From Halanaerobium sp. (GTDB lineage Bacteria; Bacillota; Halanaerobiia; Halanaerobiales; Halanaerobiaceae), in NCBI GenBank assembly GCA_003070825.1, contig QBLP01000001.1:1-33770 (forward strand): a stretch of 33,770 nucleotides of DNA, given 5' to 3'. A program made the translations under genes and the position numbers. Shown in pieces: positions 8,145 through 16,226 of this stretch (position 1 is its first letter; every line of letters begins with the position of its first letter). A model generated the notes under the pieces. The model was not told the origin of the DNA. It saw only the letters and a list, made by a program, of their open reading frames with translations, and did not search any database.

Positions 8145-8942
8145 TTATTCTAATTTATAATTCTGGCTGCTGCCCGGTCTTTCAATCAGGTGCTTCCAGT
8201 ATTTTTTGGGCATAAACTGCTGCTGAACCTTTCTGTTCTTTCGATTTTGAATACTAACTGCAGAGAAAAATGCCCGCCAGAGATCCTGAACTTCTGCTTC
8301 TCTGCTTGAAAGTTTCGGCTCAAAGCCCTTTTCTAAATCAATTAAAAGCCACTCCTTATCCTCAGCAGAATAAATTACAGCTTCCTCTCGTTTAAGATCG
8401 TGGATTATCCAGTCCATAGTCGAAAACCTACTTTTGAAATGAGGCGCCAGCAAAATTAGAGTTTTATAGTCAGGTTCAACTGCTGCATAATATTTACCTC
8501 CGACAGCCTCCTTAAGTCTGATCAAACCCTTTAAGCGGTGGCTCTCATGCCTCACCCTGTGGGCCAGGTCGTGAACCTGGCGGATATAATCTTTAGTCAA
8601 AAGTTCGTCCACACTTTTACCAACCTTAAAACCGGTAAATAAATAGCGAAAGATATATAATTCCATTTTTTCTGCTTCCGACAGATAACAGTGGAAAATA
8701 TTATTCAGCACCTGGGCTGAAATATGCTTTTTAATCTGTTCAGAAAAAAACTCTGCTTTTTCCTGATCAGTAATAATTTTTTCCTGTTGATAAAATAAAT
8801 CATCACGAAATTCTGATTCAGCCAAAATTTTAACTGGTGCCTCTCTTTTTTTGAAAGCAGTATAAAGAGCTGTCATTAAACCCTGATAGCTGCCGTCATA
8901 AATATATACTTTTTTTGAATCATTACTGCTGTCCATTCTCAT
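8145..8942 (-). CDS. TIGR03915-family protein, partner of a radical-SAM DNA modification/repair-type enzyme
   Basis: The 265-residue protein resembles the TIGR03915 family: an N-terminal KVYIYDGSYQGLMTALY stretch, then a DUF4130-like C-terminal region (RVRHESHRLKGLIRLKE, YAAVEPDYKTLILLAPHFKSRF, WIIHDLKREEAVIY). Family members are annotated as putative DNA metabolism proteins and nearly always sit beside the radical-SAM gene found here 32 bp upstream. I choose ATG 8942 because AAAGG lies 4-5 bases before it; a TTG at 8945 and an ATG at 8936 are alternatives. The biochemical activity is not established. It ends at an intrinsic terminator. Confidence 0.85.
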   Translation of the reverse strand: MRMDSSNDSKKVYIYDGSYQGLMTALYTAFKKREAPVKILAESEFRDDLFYQQEKIITDQEKAEFFSEQIKKHISAQVLNNIFHCYLSEAEKMELYIFRYLFTGFKVGKSVDELLTKDYIRQVHDLAHRVRHESHRLKGLIRLKEAVGGKYYAAVEPDYKTLILLAPHFKSRFSTMDWIIHDLKREEAVIYSAEDKEWLLIDLEKGFEPKLSSREAEVQDLWRAFFSAVSIQNRKNRKVQQQFMPKKYWKHLIERPGSSQNYKLE

Positions 8943-8977
8943 CAAACCTTTTTTAGATTAATATCCTCAAAAATAAC

Positions 8978-10249
8978 TTAATTAACTAAATCTAAATCCC
9001 ATTCTTTTTCCTGATTCTGATCGGCGCTGAATAAAGACAGCTGTTCACTTTCCTTTTCAGCCAGCCGGTTGTAGATAACCTCACTCTCAAAAGGAACTGC
9101 CGCTGCATACTTGCCGTCACAGGTGATGAAGAAATTTGCCCGCTTTAAAACAATTCTCATCTTTTTTAAGTTATAATGGCTCAGCTTTTTTTCTTTTCTG
9201 GCTTTAACAATTTTAGCAGCTGAGCGGGGTCCAATCCCGGGTACTCTAAGCAGCATCTCATAATCAGCAGTGTTAACTTCTACTGGAAATTTATCCAGAT
9301 TGTTTAAGGCCCAGTCAGCTTTAGGGTCAATTTTTAGATCAAAATTTTCTCTGCCGGGAGTTAATAATTCTCCCGCCTTAAATCCATAAAATCTTAATAA
9401 CCAGTCTGCCTGATAGAGCCGGTGCTCGCGCTTTAGTGGTGGCCCCGGCAGAGCCGGCAAAAGTGAAGAATTATTAACCGGCAAATAGGCAGAATAATAT
9501 ACCCTTTTTAAATTAAAATGATCATATAAGCCTTCTGATAAAGAAATAATCTGCCTGTCTGATTCGGGGCTGGCCCCTACAATCAGCTGAGTTGACTGAC
9601 CGGCCGGCACAAATTTTTCTTTCAGCTTATATTTTTTGCGCTCTATAATATTATTTTCTATACCCTCTCCGATACCCTTCATTGGAGCTAAAATTCCTGC
9701 TTTTTTCTTCTGAGGAGCCAGCTTTTCCAGACTGCTTTCGCTGGGCAGCTCAATATTGACACTCATCCGATCCACCAGCAGTCCCGCCTGATAAATCAGT
9801 TTAAAATCAGCGCCTGGAATTGCTTTAAGATGAATGTAGCCCTGATAATTATGTTTGTTGCGCAGAAGCTGCACAGTTTTTAGAAGCTGCTCCATGGTCC
9901 AGTCCGGATCTCTGTTAACCGCTGAACTTAAAAACAGACCTTCAATATAGTTGCGTTTATAAAAATCAACAGTCAGCTGTGCCACCTCTTCCGGAGTAAA
10001 AGAAGCTCGCGGCCGATCATTGCTGGCCCTATTTACACAGTACTGACAGTCATAGATGCAGTAGTTGGTAAATAAAATTTTGAGCAGGGAAACACAGCGG
10101 CCATCATCAGTCCAGCTGTGGCAGATTCCGCCTGCCGCAGTATTGCCAAGACTTGAACTGTCACCACGACCACTGCTGCCGCTTGAAGAACAGGAAACAT
10201 CATATTTAGCTGCATCACTTAAAATTTCAAGTTTTTTCTGAAGATCCAT
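8978..10249 (-). CDS. Radical-SAM protein of the TIGR03916 type (putative DNA modification/repair) with a helix-hairpin-helix
   Basis: The 423-residue enzyme has the radical-SAM iron-sulfur motif CIYDCQYC (CX3CX2C, residues about 64-71), preceded by further cysteines at about 20, 43 and 52 in a Ser/Gly-rich N-terminal segment that could bind a second cluster. The C-terminal third carries a helix-hairpin-helix, LLRVPGIGPRSAAKIVKARK, a usual DNA-binding element. The TIGR03916 family is annotated as a putative DNA modification/repair radical-SAM protein, paired with TIGR03915. I prefer ATG 10249 over GTG 10258, since AAAGGA abuts the GTG too closely. The reaction is unknown; the pair is widespread in Firmicutes and related anaerobes. 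Confidence 0.88.
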   Translation of the reverse strand: MDLQKKLEILSDAAKYDVSCSSSGSSGRGDSSSLGNTAAGGICHSWTDDGRCVSLLKILFTNYCIYDCQYCVNRASNDRPRASFTPEEVAQLTVDFYKRNYIEGLFLSSAVNRDPDWTMEQLLKTVQLLRNKHNYQGYIHLKAIPGADFKLIYQAGLLVDRMSVNIELPSESSLEKLAPQKKKAGILAPMKGIGEGIENNIIERKKYKLKEKFVPAGQSTQLIVGASPESDRQIISLSEGLYDHFNLKRVYYSAYLPVNNSSLLPALPGPPLKREHRLYQADWLLRFYGFKAGELLTPGRENFDLKIDPKADWALNNLDKFPVEVNTADYEMLLRVPGIGPRSAAKIVKARKEKKLSHYNLKKMRIVLKRANFFITCDGKYAAAVPFESEVIYNRLAEKESEQLSLFSADQNQEKEWDLDLVN

Positions 10250-10335
10250 CTTTTTCACTTTCCTTTTATCTCACAGATTTCTTCATGTGTTATTTTTTCA
10301 ATTAAATTGGTATTAGCTGATTCTTCCAAAACACC

Positions 10336-10499
10336 AATTTAAATAGTTACAAATGAATGATTACATCAGAATAATTATAAATTATCTTTAGCAGGGAATT
10401 AGTTTTTTGCTGTTTGACTGAAAGGAGTTCAAAAAACTCCTGCTAAATATAATTTATAATGTTAAATGGAGATGTTATTCATTTGTAACTATCTAAATT
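10336..10499. repeat. 164-bp long imperfect palindrome (MITE-like or structured RNA)
   Basis: This fills the middle of the 337-base gene-free gap between the radical-SAM gene and encapsulin. The outer arms 10336-10358 and 10477-10499 are complementary at 22 of 23 positions; the inner arms 10375-10395 and 10439-10459 at 20 of 21. A terminal hairpin GGAGTT/AACTCC lies at 10424-10440. The whole unit can fold into one long stem on either strand. No ORF is present. The mobility or RNA role is unknown. Confidence 0.75.
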
Positions 10500-10527
10500 A
10501 TAACATACATCAGTTCACCCAGCAAGC

Positions 10528-10565
10528 AAAAAAATACCGCCCGCTAAAATTATTCAGCAGACGGT
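10528..10565 (-). terminator. Intrinsic terminator of the encapsulin operon
   Basis: The minus-strand RNA forms ACCGTCTGCT pairing with AGCGGGCGGT (10536-10565, two G-U pairs) and then a U run (plus-strand A run 10528-10534). It lies 31 bases beyond the encapsulin stop. Confidence 0.85.
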
Positions 10566-10595
10566 AGTTTAGATTCTATATTATTTAGATTTGAT

Positions 10596-11396
10596 TTACT
10601 TTAAGACAACAGCTGCTTCTGGACCATTAACTCTAAAGGTAAAGGTTTCAAGGAAGAATAATTCTACCTCATCACCATTTCTATCTTCATATCCTAAAGA
10701 AATATCCTGACCAACTGTTAGTTCAAAGTCTCCACCGCGTTCGGAAATTAATAGACCTCTGTTGCCGAGATCAGGTACTAAGACAGCACCATTATCAACC
10801 ATTTCTTCAACCTTACGCTTTAGTGGATAACCTTTATCATCTAATTCATAAAGCAGAGCATAAAGTTCAGGTCCTAAGAGTAAACGCTTAGATCCACCAA
10901 CACTGTTTTCTTCAAATAAGGTTAGTGCTCTTAAGAGACCAGAAATCAGTTCTTTTTCGCCACCGGAAACACTAACTTCATCATATTCTGAAGCCTCAAC
11001 AATACCTTCAATTCCTACTTCATCAAGACCATAGAATACAGCTTTATTTTCAGCTTTAGCCAGTTTAGAAGCAGCATCAACTAAATCATCTGTGTCAACA
11101 TCTTCTGCTCCTCTAGCCAGCGCTTCTATCTCACTGAGCTTCATTGTAAATGGAACTTTTAATTCTACTAAAGGTAGAACCTCTCTGGTGGAATAAGTTA
11201 CACCTTCCACATCTTCAATTCCTACCGGACTAAAGCGGCCGGTGTTTATTGAAGAAAGTTCTAAGCCTTTAGGTCCCAGAAAATCAACTTCCTTACGAGC
11301 CTTTAATTTCTGGCTCAGTACGTCAGTTGCCTCTTCATCTAAGAAATTCCAGGCTTCTGCTGCAAATGGTGCTAAAGAGCGTTTTAAAATATCCAT
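10596..11396 (-). CDS. Family 1 encapsulin shell protein
   Basis: The 266-residue protein has the size and sequence of family 1 encapsulins, HK97-fold shell proteins that assemble into protein nanocompartments. Recognisable parts are the N-terminal DILKRSLAPFAAEAWNFLDEEA helix that binds cargo peptides, the P-domain and E-loop region (FLGPKGLELSSINTGR, VEGVTYSTREVLPLVEL) and the C-terminal LGYEDRNGDEVELFFLETFTFRV strand block. The ATG abuts the stop of the ferritin cargo gene, with GAGGAGG inside the end of that gene, so shell and cargo are translationally linked. The shell stores iron delivered by its ferritin cargo. A terminator follows. Confidence 0.96.
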   Translation of the reverse strand: MDILKRSLAPFAAEAWNFLDEEATDVLSQKLKARKEVDFLGPKGLELSSINTGRFSPVGIEDVEGVTYSTREVLPLVELKVPFTMKLSEIEALARGAEDVDTDDLVDAASKLAKAENKAVFYGLDEVGIEGIVEASEYDEVSVSGGEKELISGLLRALTLFEENSVGGSKRLLLGPELYALLYELDDKGYPLKRKVEEMVDNGAVLVPDLGNRGLLISERGGDFELTVGQDISLGYEDRNGDEVELFFLETFTFRVNGPEAAVVLK

Positions 11397-11777
11397 TTAT
11401 TCTCCTCCTCTCATACTGCCTAAACCAAGTGATTTGCTGGAAGCAGGCGCTTCTTCTCCGCCGCCTTCTCCACCTTCTTCACCTTCACCCTCTTCTTCTA
11501 TTTCAGTTATTTTTGCTGTTTGAAAAAGGAAAGTTCTTAACATTTCATCCCAGACAGGATTTTTACGGCGCAACCATTCTAGACCCATACAGGCATGTTC
11601 AATCTCTTCGTCACGGTTATGTTCTACAATTGCCTGAACATCGGGATCATTTGTTGCTTCAGCACGCTGATTATACCAATCAACGGCTTCTAACTCCTCA
11701 ATTACACTTTTGATAACACGATGATAATCAATCGCTTCTTCAGATAATTTTTCCTCTGGTTCATGATATTCGCTCAT
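11397..11777 (-). CDS. Encapsulated ferritin (EncFtn) cargo protein with C-terminal targeting peptide
   Basis: The 126-residue protein is a two-helix half-ferritin. E28, E58 and H61 have the spacing of the EncFtn ferroxidase residues (E, then ExxH), which bind iron only when two subunits pair. After residue 91 comes an acidic Gly/Glu linker, then the cargo-loading peptide SLGLGSMRG (residues 116-124), a close match to the encapsulin targeting consensus. The enzyme oxidises Fe(II) inside the shell encoded immediately downstream. It is the first gene of the operon, behind a strong promoter with a Fur/PerR-like box over the transcription start. The start ATG follows GGGAGG. Confidence 0.95.
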   Translation of the reverse strand: MSEYHEPEEKLSEEAIDYHRVIKSVIEELEAVDWYNQRAEATNDPDVQAIVEHNRDEEIEHACMGLEWLRRKNPVWDEMLRTFLFQTAKITEIEEEGEGEEGGEGGGEEAPASSKSLGLGSMRGGE

Positions 11778-11818
11778 AAATCTAACCTCCCTTAAATTTT
11801 AATACCTAAATTTAAACG

Positions 11819-11839
11819 GAAAATTGATATTCATTTTCA
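11819..11839 (-). promoter_or_regulatory. Fur/PerR-like operator of the encapsulin operon
   Basis: GAAAATTGATATTCATTTTC (11819-11838) is a near-palindrome. In minus orientation TGAAAAT-G-AATATCA matches the Fur 7-1-7 pattern at all but one arm position. It overlaps the predicted transcription start (about 11838). PerR boxes are similar, so the cognate regulator is uncertain. Confidence 0.6.
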
Positions 11840-11844
11840 AATTA

Positions 11845-11873
11845 ATTATATCTTCATTTTCTGCTGAAGTCAA
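11845..11873 (-). promoter_or_regulatory. Strong sigma-A promoter of the encapsulin operon
   Basis: The minus strand reads TTGACT (11868-11873), 17 bp, then a perfect TATAAT (11845-11850). The leader is about 60 bases. Confidence 0.85.
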
Positions 11874-11922
11874 ATTTTAACTTTGTCGAAAAATGTTGAT
11901 AAACCCTGTCCTGATAGTATTT

Positions 11923-11938
11923 AAAAAGTGAGCTTCAC
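11923..11938 (-). terminator. Weak possible terminator after lpdA
   Basis: GTGAAGCTCAC (4-bp stem) followed by five U residues on the minus strand, 20 bases after the lpdA stop. The stem is short. Confidence 0.3.
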
Positions 11939-11957
11939 AGATTTAATCCAATTCTAA

Positions 11958-13355
11958 TCAGGCATTGAGAGACCCATCGCCAAGGTCTAAAGCAGCTTCG
12001 TGAACAACTTCTGCTGTTGTCGGATGAGCATGAATGGTCTCCCTCAAGTTTTCTGCAGTTAGACCAAGATTTACCGCCAGAGTCAGTTCGGCAATCAAAT
12101 CACTGGCTTCAATTCCAATCAGAGCCGCTCCAATAATTTTATCACTTTCTTTTTCAGTAATCAGCTTAATTTTACCTTCTCTTTCGCCCATGGCCATAAC
12201 TTTACCGCTGGCTGCAAAGGGGAAACTACCGACCTCATAATCTATGCCTTTTTCTTTCGCTTCTTCTTCACTCAAACCAACTGTTCCAATTTCAGGTGAA
12301 GTAAAAATAGCACCAGGTACAGCCTGATAATCCATCTTCTTATCCATTCCCATTATATTTTCTACCGCAATAACTCCCTGATGAGAAGCTACATGAGCCA
12401 GCAGAATTTTATCTGTCACATCACCAACCGCATAAATCCCCGGAACATTTGTCTCCATTTTTTCATTTACCTGAACAGCCCTTCTTTTTCCAGAAAGATT
12501 CACCCCTACATTTTCCAGATTAAGGCCCTCAGTATATGGTCGGCGGCCGACTGCCATCAGAACTTTTTCGGCTGCAGCGGTTTTTTCTTTTCCTTTCTGC
12601 TGGTAGACTACCTCAAAAGCATCAGCCTGCTTTCTGATTTCTTTGACCTCAGCAGAAGTTTTAACACTTATCCGGCGGCGGCGGGCAGAGCGGTTTAGTT
12701 CAGAAGCAATTTCAGAATCGACTCCGCTTACCAGCTGATCTAAGTATTCAACTACTGTTACATCAACCCCAAAATTGCGGAAGATAAAAGCAAATTCCAT
12801 CCCAATTATTCCACCACCAACAATAACCATTGATTCCGGCAGTTCATTCAGATCAAGGGCAGAGCGGCTGTCTAAAATCCCGTCCAGATCCGCACCCGGA
12901 ATTGGAAGAGCAGCAGTTTCAGACCCGGTCGCTATAATAATATTCTCAGCTTCAATTTCTATAGTTTCCGCTTCTTTTTCTATTTTTATTTTGTTCTGAT
13001 CAATAAATGATGCCCTGCCGTCGATTCGATCTATGTTTTTTTTGCCGAGCAGATGATCAATCCCTCTTACCAGCCGCTTAACTATTTTATCTTTTCTTTT
13101 TACAACTGCTGGGAAATCGAGCTCAGCCTTTTCTACCTTAATTCCAAAATCTTCAGCATTCTGAATATCGGCAAAAACCTCTGCCGAACGAACAAAAGCT
13201 TTGGTTGGGATACAGCCCCAGTTCAAGCAGGTCCCTCCCAGAGCTTCTTTCTCGATTAAAACAGTATCCGCACCCAGCTGACCGGCTCTTAAAGCGGCTG
13301 TATAGCCTCCGGGCCCACTTCCTATGATTGCAATTTTATATTTTTTGTCTGCCAT
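11958..13355 (-). CDS. lpdA: Dihydrolipoamide dehydrogenase (orphan E3)
   Basis: The 465-residue flavoprotein has the FAD-binding GSGPGGYTAALRAGQLG, the redox-active disulfide GGTCLNWGCIPTK, the NAD-binding VGGGIIGMEFAFIFRNFG, the second FAD motif GIYAVGDVT, and the C-terminal HAHPTTAEV with the catalytic His-Glu pair. It oxidises protein-bound dihydrolipoamide with NAD+. No lipoyl domain is fused at its N-terminus. No pyruvate or oxoacid dehydrogenase E1/E2 or glycine-cleavage genes occur in the window, so its partner is encoded elsewhere (glycine cleavage is plausible in an anaerobe). The ATG follows AAGGAG; the gene lies 60 bp after cfa on the same strand. Confidence 0.95.
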   Translation of the reverse strand: MADKKYKIAIIGSGPGGYTAALRAGQLGADTVLIEKEALGGTCLNWGCIPTKAFVRSAEVFADIQNAEDFGIKVEKAELDFPAVVKRKDKIVKRLVRGIDHLLGKKNIDRIDGRASFIDQNKIKIEKEAETIEIEAENIIIATGSETAALPIPGADLDGILDSRSALDLNELPESMVIVGGGIIGMEFAFIFRNFGVDVTVVEYLDQLVSGVDSEIASELNRSARRRRISVKTSAEVKEIRKQADAFEVVYQQKGKEKTAAAEKVLMAVGRRPYTEGLNLENVGVNLSGKRRAVQVNEKMETNVPGIYAVGDVTDKILLAHVASHQGVIAVENIMGMDKKMDYQAVPGAIFTSPEIGTVGLSEEEAKEKGIDYEVGSFPFAASGKVMAMGEREGKIKLITEKESDKIIGAALIGIEASDLIAELTLAVNLGLTAENLRETIHAHPTTAEVVHEAALDLGDGSLNA

Positions 13356-13415
13356 TTTTTCAGCTCCTTTTATTTTTAAATTATTATTATTGTCTATTTT
13401 AATTGCTCTAATTTA

Positions 13416-14618
13416 TCAATCATTTTGATAGATATAATCTCTCGTCAGGGGGAGATCAGTATTTTTACCTTTTGAGAAAAGCAGCTGGTGGACTGAAGTT
13501 GAGGCAAACCTAAAAGTAAATACAGCCCCCATTAAAAAAGTCTGCCACATGCGATAAAAATGATCATCAAACTTTTCTTTAACTGCCTGACTGACCTCTT
13601 CGTAATTATCAAGCCATCTTTCTGCAGTCAGTGAATAATGATAGCCAATATCCTCGACATCGACAAGATGAAAGTTTTTTTCGGGCAGCTCCCAGACTAT
13701 TTCTCTCAGGGACGGAATATAACCCCAGGGGAAAATATATTTCTGCAGCCAGGGATGAGTTGGCTTTTCTTTTAAGTGAGTAATACTGTGCAGCAGTGAA
13801 AGCCCCCTGTTTTTTAACATCTTATCTACAGCTTCAAAATATTGGGGGATATTATCTTTACCCACATGTTCAAACATTCCTACACTTACTATTTTATCAA
13901 ATTTTTGTTCTTCCTCAGCCAACCTGCGGTAGTCCTGTCTTCTAATTTCTATCTTATCAGCCAGACCTGCCTCAGCGGCTCTCTTTTTGGCTTCTATCTC
14001 CTGTTCCTTACTCAAAGTAATCCCCATTACATCTACCCCATATTTTTCAGCAGCACGCAGAGCAAGTGAACCCCAGCCGCAGCCAATATCGAGCAGTCTT
14101 TCGCCCGGTTTTAAATTTAATTTCTTTAGAACATGGTTAAGTTTCTGCAGCTGTGCTTTTTTAAGCTCATCATTTTCATCTTTAAAATAAGCACAGGAAT
14201 AGGTCATTGTCTCATCCTGCCAGAGTTTAAAGAAATCATTGCCGAGATCATAATGTTTTCTAACTCCTTCTTCCTCTTCTGCCAGCGAATCAGAAGTTTG
14301 AAATTTGAGTGGCTGATCAACTTTATATTTTTTAATTTCTTCCATCAGCTCGAAAACATTGTCACCTGCTGTTTCAATCAGCTTTTTGATATCACCTTCA
14401 AAATTGATTTTTTCTTCCATATAGGCTTCTGCAAGTTTAAGCTGTGGACTTTTTCGAATTTCATTTAAACTTAATTTTTCTGAGAAAATTATTTTAAATG
14501 CAGGTTTAGACTTAAGTTCTGAATTAAAAACTAGAGTTTCTCCGTCCCAGTATTCAATTTCAAATTTTTGCCCGTCAACTCTCTTAAAAACAGCATTCAG
14601 AATTTTCTTTGTCAGCAT
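13416..14618 (-). CDS. cfa: Cyclopropane-fatty-acyl-phospholipid synthase
   Basis: The 400-residue enzyme transfers a methylene group from S-adenosylmethionine to unsaturated phospholipid acyl chains at the membrane. It shows the SAM motif LLDIGCGWGSLALRAAEKYG, the HYDLGNDFFKLW and MTYSCAYF (catalytic Cys) segments, FEHVGKDN (Glu), HSITH and the YHYSLTAERWLDNYEE Tyr region of the family. It lies 30 bp downstream of the patatin gene with a good AGGAGG site, suggesting a lipid-remodelling pair. The usual role is membrane adaptation to stress, including salt and acid. Confidence 0.94.
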   Translation of the reverse strand: MLTKKILNAVFKRVDGQKFEIEYWDGETLVFNSELKSKPAFKIIFSEKLSLNEIRKSPQLKLAEAYMEEKINFEGDIKKLIETAGDNVFELMEEIKKYKVDQPLKFQTSDSLAEEEEGVRKHYDLGNDFFKLWQDETMTYSCAYFKDENDELKKAQLQKLNHVLKKLNLKPGERLLDIGCGWGSLALRAAEKYGVDVMGITLSKEQEIEAKKRAAEAGLADKIEIRRQDYRRLAEEEQKFDKIVSVGMFEHVGKDNIPQYFEAVDKMLKNRGLSLLHSITHLKEKPTHPWLQKYIFPWGYIPSLREIVWELPEKNFHLVDVEDIGYHYSLTAERWLDNYEEVSQAVKEKFDDHFYRMWQTFLMGAVFTFRFASTSVHQLLFSKGKNTDLPLTRDYIYQND

Positions 14619-14648
14619 CTTTATAACCTCCTCTTGCCTGTTATTGAG

Positions 14649-15398
14649 TTATAAATCAATCTCTAAGTTTTTACAGTAATTATAACCGAGATCATATAAT
14701 TCCTGACTGTATTTAGTATTTAAAATATTATACTTTTCTATTCCCGTCGGCTCAATATAAATATCCGCCTTTTCTCTCAGTTCCATGGCATTAACAACTG
14801 TCTTCAGCTGAAAAGTTCTGACAGCAATATCTGTAATACTCTCCATTTTTTCTTCTAAGTTTACCGGCATTACATTGACAGCGATCAGTTTATCACATTT
14901 ATTAATCAGTGGGTTAACCGGCAAATTTTCAAATAAGCCGCCGTCAACATAGAGATCTCCGTTAATTTCAACTGGAGAAAAGAGCACAGGGATTGAAGAA
15001 GAAGCCTGAATAATCTTCACTAACTCCCCACTGCTGAAATATTCCATTCTCGCTTTTTCAATATTTGCTGCACCAACATAAAATGGAATTTTTAATTCTT
15101 CAAAAGTCTTAGCTCCGAGTGATTTTTCTAAGTTTTCTGTCATATTATCTAAGGTAAAAATACCTCGGTCTGGAATACTCAGCTTGGCGAAATCAAAGAA
15201 ATCATTTTCATTAATTAATTCCATCACCTCTGCTGGACTTTTTCCGGCTGCAATAAAAGAACCCACAATAGCCCCGGCACTGACTCCTGCCAGCAGATCT
15301 GGCTCAATCCCCTTTTCTTTTAAGGCCTGCAGAACTCCTAAATGAGCAAAACCCTTAACTCCTCCCCCGGATAAGGCAATTCCTATCTTTGGCGCCAT
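14649..15398 (-). CDS. Patatin-like phospholipase (RssA/YchK type)
   Basis: The 249-residue protein begins directly with the patatin core: oxyanion-hole GGGVKG (residues 11-16), nucleophile S40 in GVSAG, and D152 in the DGG motif that completes the Ser-Asp dyad. It lacks a signal peptide and added domains, as in small cytoplasmic RssA-type acyl hydrolases. Its place before cfa suggests action on phospholipids or lysophospholipids. It is 58 bp after the ABC ATPase gene on the same strand and could be co-transcribed. The substrate is not known. Confidence 0.9.
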   Translation of the reverse strand: MAPKIGIALSGGGVKGFAHLGVLQALKEKGIEPDLLAGVSAGAIVGSFIAAGKSPAEVMELINENDFFDFAKLSIPDRGIFTLDNMTENLEKSLGAKTFEELKIPFYVGAANIEKARMEYFSSGELVKIIQASSSIPVLFSPVEINGDLYVDGGLFENLPVNPLINKCDKLIAVNVMPVNLEEKMESITDIAVRTFQLKTVVNAMELREKADIYIEPTGIEKYNILNTKYSQELYDLGYNYCKNLEIDL

Positions 15399-15455
15399 AA
15401 AATCATCCTCTCTTTATATTTATCTAATAAAATTAAATTTTTAAAAAATTACTGG

Positions 15456-16226
15456 CTAAAAAAACTTTCTAATATCTTCAACTGCATAATCTAAATCAGA
15501 GACTAAACTGGTAAAAATATTCATTATATTTTCCAGCTGCTGATAAAGCTCAGGATCAGCTAGTTTACGATTTTCCCGCGGCTCTTCTACCCTAATTTCT
15601 TTTAGGATACCCTTTTTTTCGGCTGCTAGAATATAAATTCTGTCAGCAAGTAGGAGAGCTTCTTCCGGATCATGGGTGATCAAAAAAATTGAGATTCCAC
15701 TTTCTCGCTGAATTAAACTGATCAGTTTTCTTAAATTAACCCTGGTTTTCATATCTAAGGATTTAAACGGCTCATCTAAAAACACTAAATCTGGCTTTAC
15801 TGCAAAGGCTCTGATCAATTCAAGCCGCTGCTGCATTCCTCCCGATAATTCATGCGGGTAGGAATCCTTAAAATCTTCGAGTCCGGATAATTTAAAAAGT
15901 AAGTTTCTGAGTTTCTCTTCTTTTTCCAGACCGTAATTTTTTTGAACAAAAATTAAATTTTCTGCAGCTGTTTTCCAGGGCAAAAGTCGTGGTCTTTGAA
16001 AAACATAAGCAAAACGAGGGCTGTTCTTTTTAATTATCTGCCCCGAATCTGCTGCCTCGAGCCCGGCTGCAATACGAAAGAGGGTTGTTTTACCGCTGCC
16101 TGAAGGTCCTAAGAGACAGCAAATTTCCCCCTGGTTGATTTCCAAATCTAAATTCTGCAGTACTTTTAAATCCTGAAATGATTTATTGATATTTTTGAGT
16201 TCTAAAATTTTTTCTTGATCAGTCAT
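15456..16226 (-). CDS. NitT/TauT-family ABC transporter, ATPase subunit
   Basis: The protein has Walker A GPSGSGKTTL, Q-loop FQRPRLLPWKT, signature LSGGMQQRLELIRAF, Walker B LVFLDEP and H-switch ITHDPEEA. The FQRPRLLPW stretch is typical of the SsuB/TauB/nitrate-type ATPases. I choose ATG 16226 (256 residues) because AGGTGG lies 4-5 bases upstream; the longer frame to 16244 contains that site. Its start overlaps the permease stop (ATGACTGA). It energises import by the adjacent permease and binding protein. Confidence 0.9.
   Translation of the reverse strand: MTDQEKILELKNINKSFQDLKVLQNLDLEINQGEICCLLGPSGSGKTTLFRIAAGLEAADSGQIIKKNSPRFAYVFQRPRLLPWKTAAENLIFVQKNYGLEKEEKLRNLLFKLSGLEDFKDSYPHELSGGMQQRLELIRAFAVKPDLVFLDEPFKSLDMKTRVNLRKLISLIQRESGISIFLITHDPEEALLLADRIYILAAEKKGILKEIRVEEPRENRKLADPELYQQLENIMNIFTSLVSDLDYAVEDIRKFF

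Noticed and set aside
10033..10218. Second frame of 61 residues within the radical-SAM gene
   Set aside because: Overlaps the cysteine motif region of the real gene and has Val/Ala-rich shadow composition; there is no sign of a frameshift.
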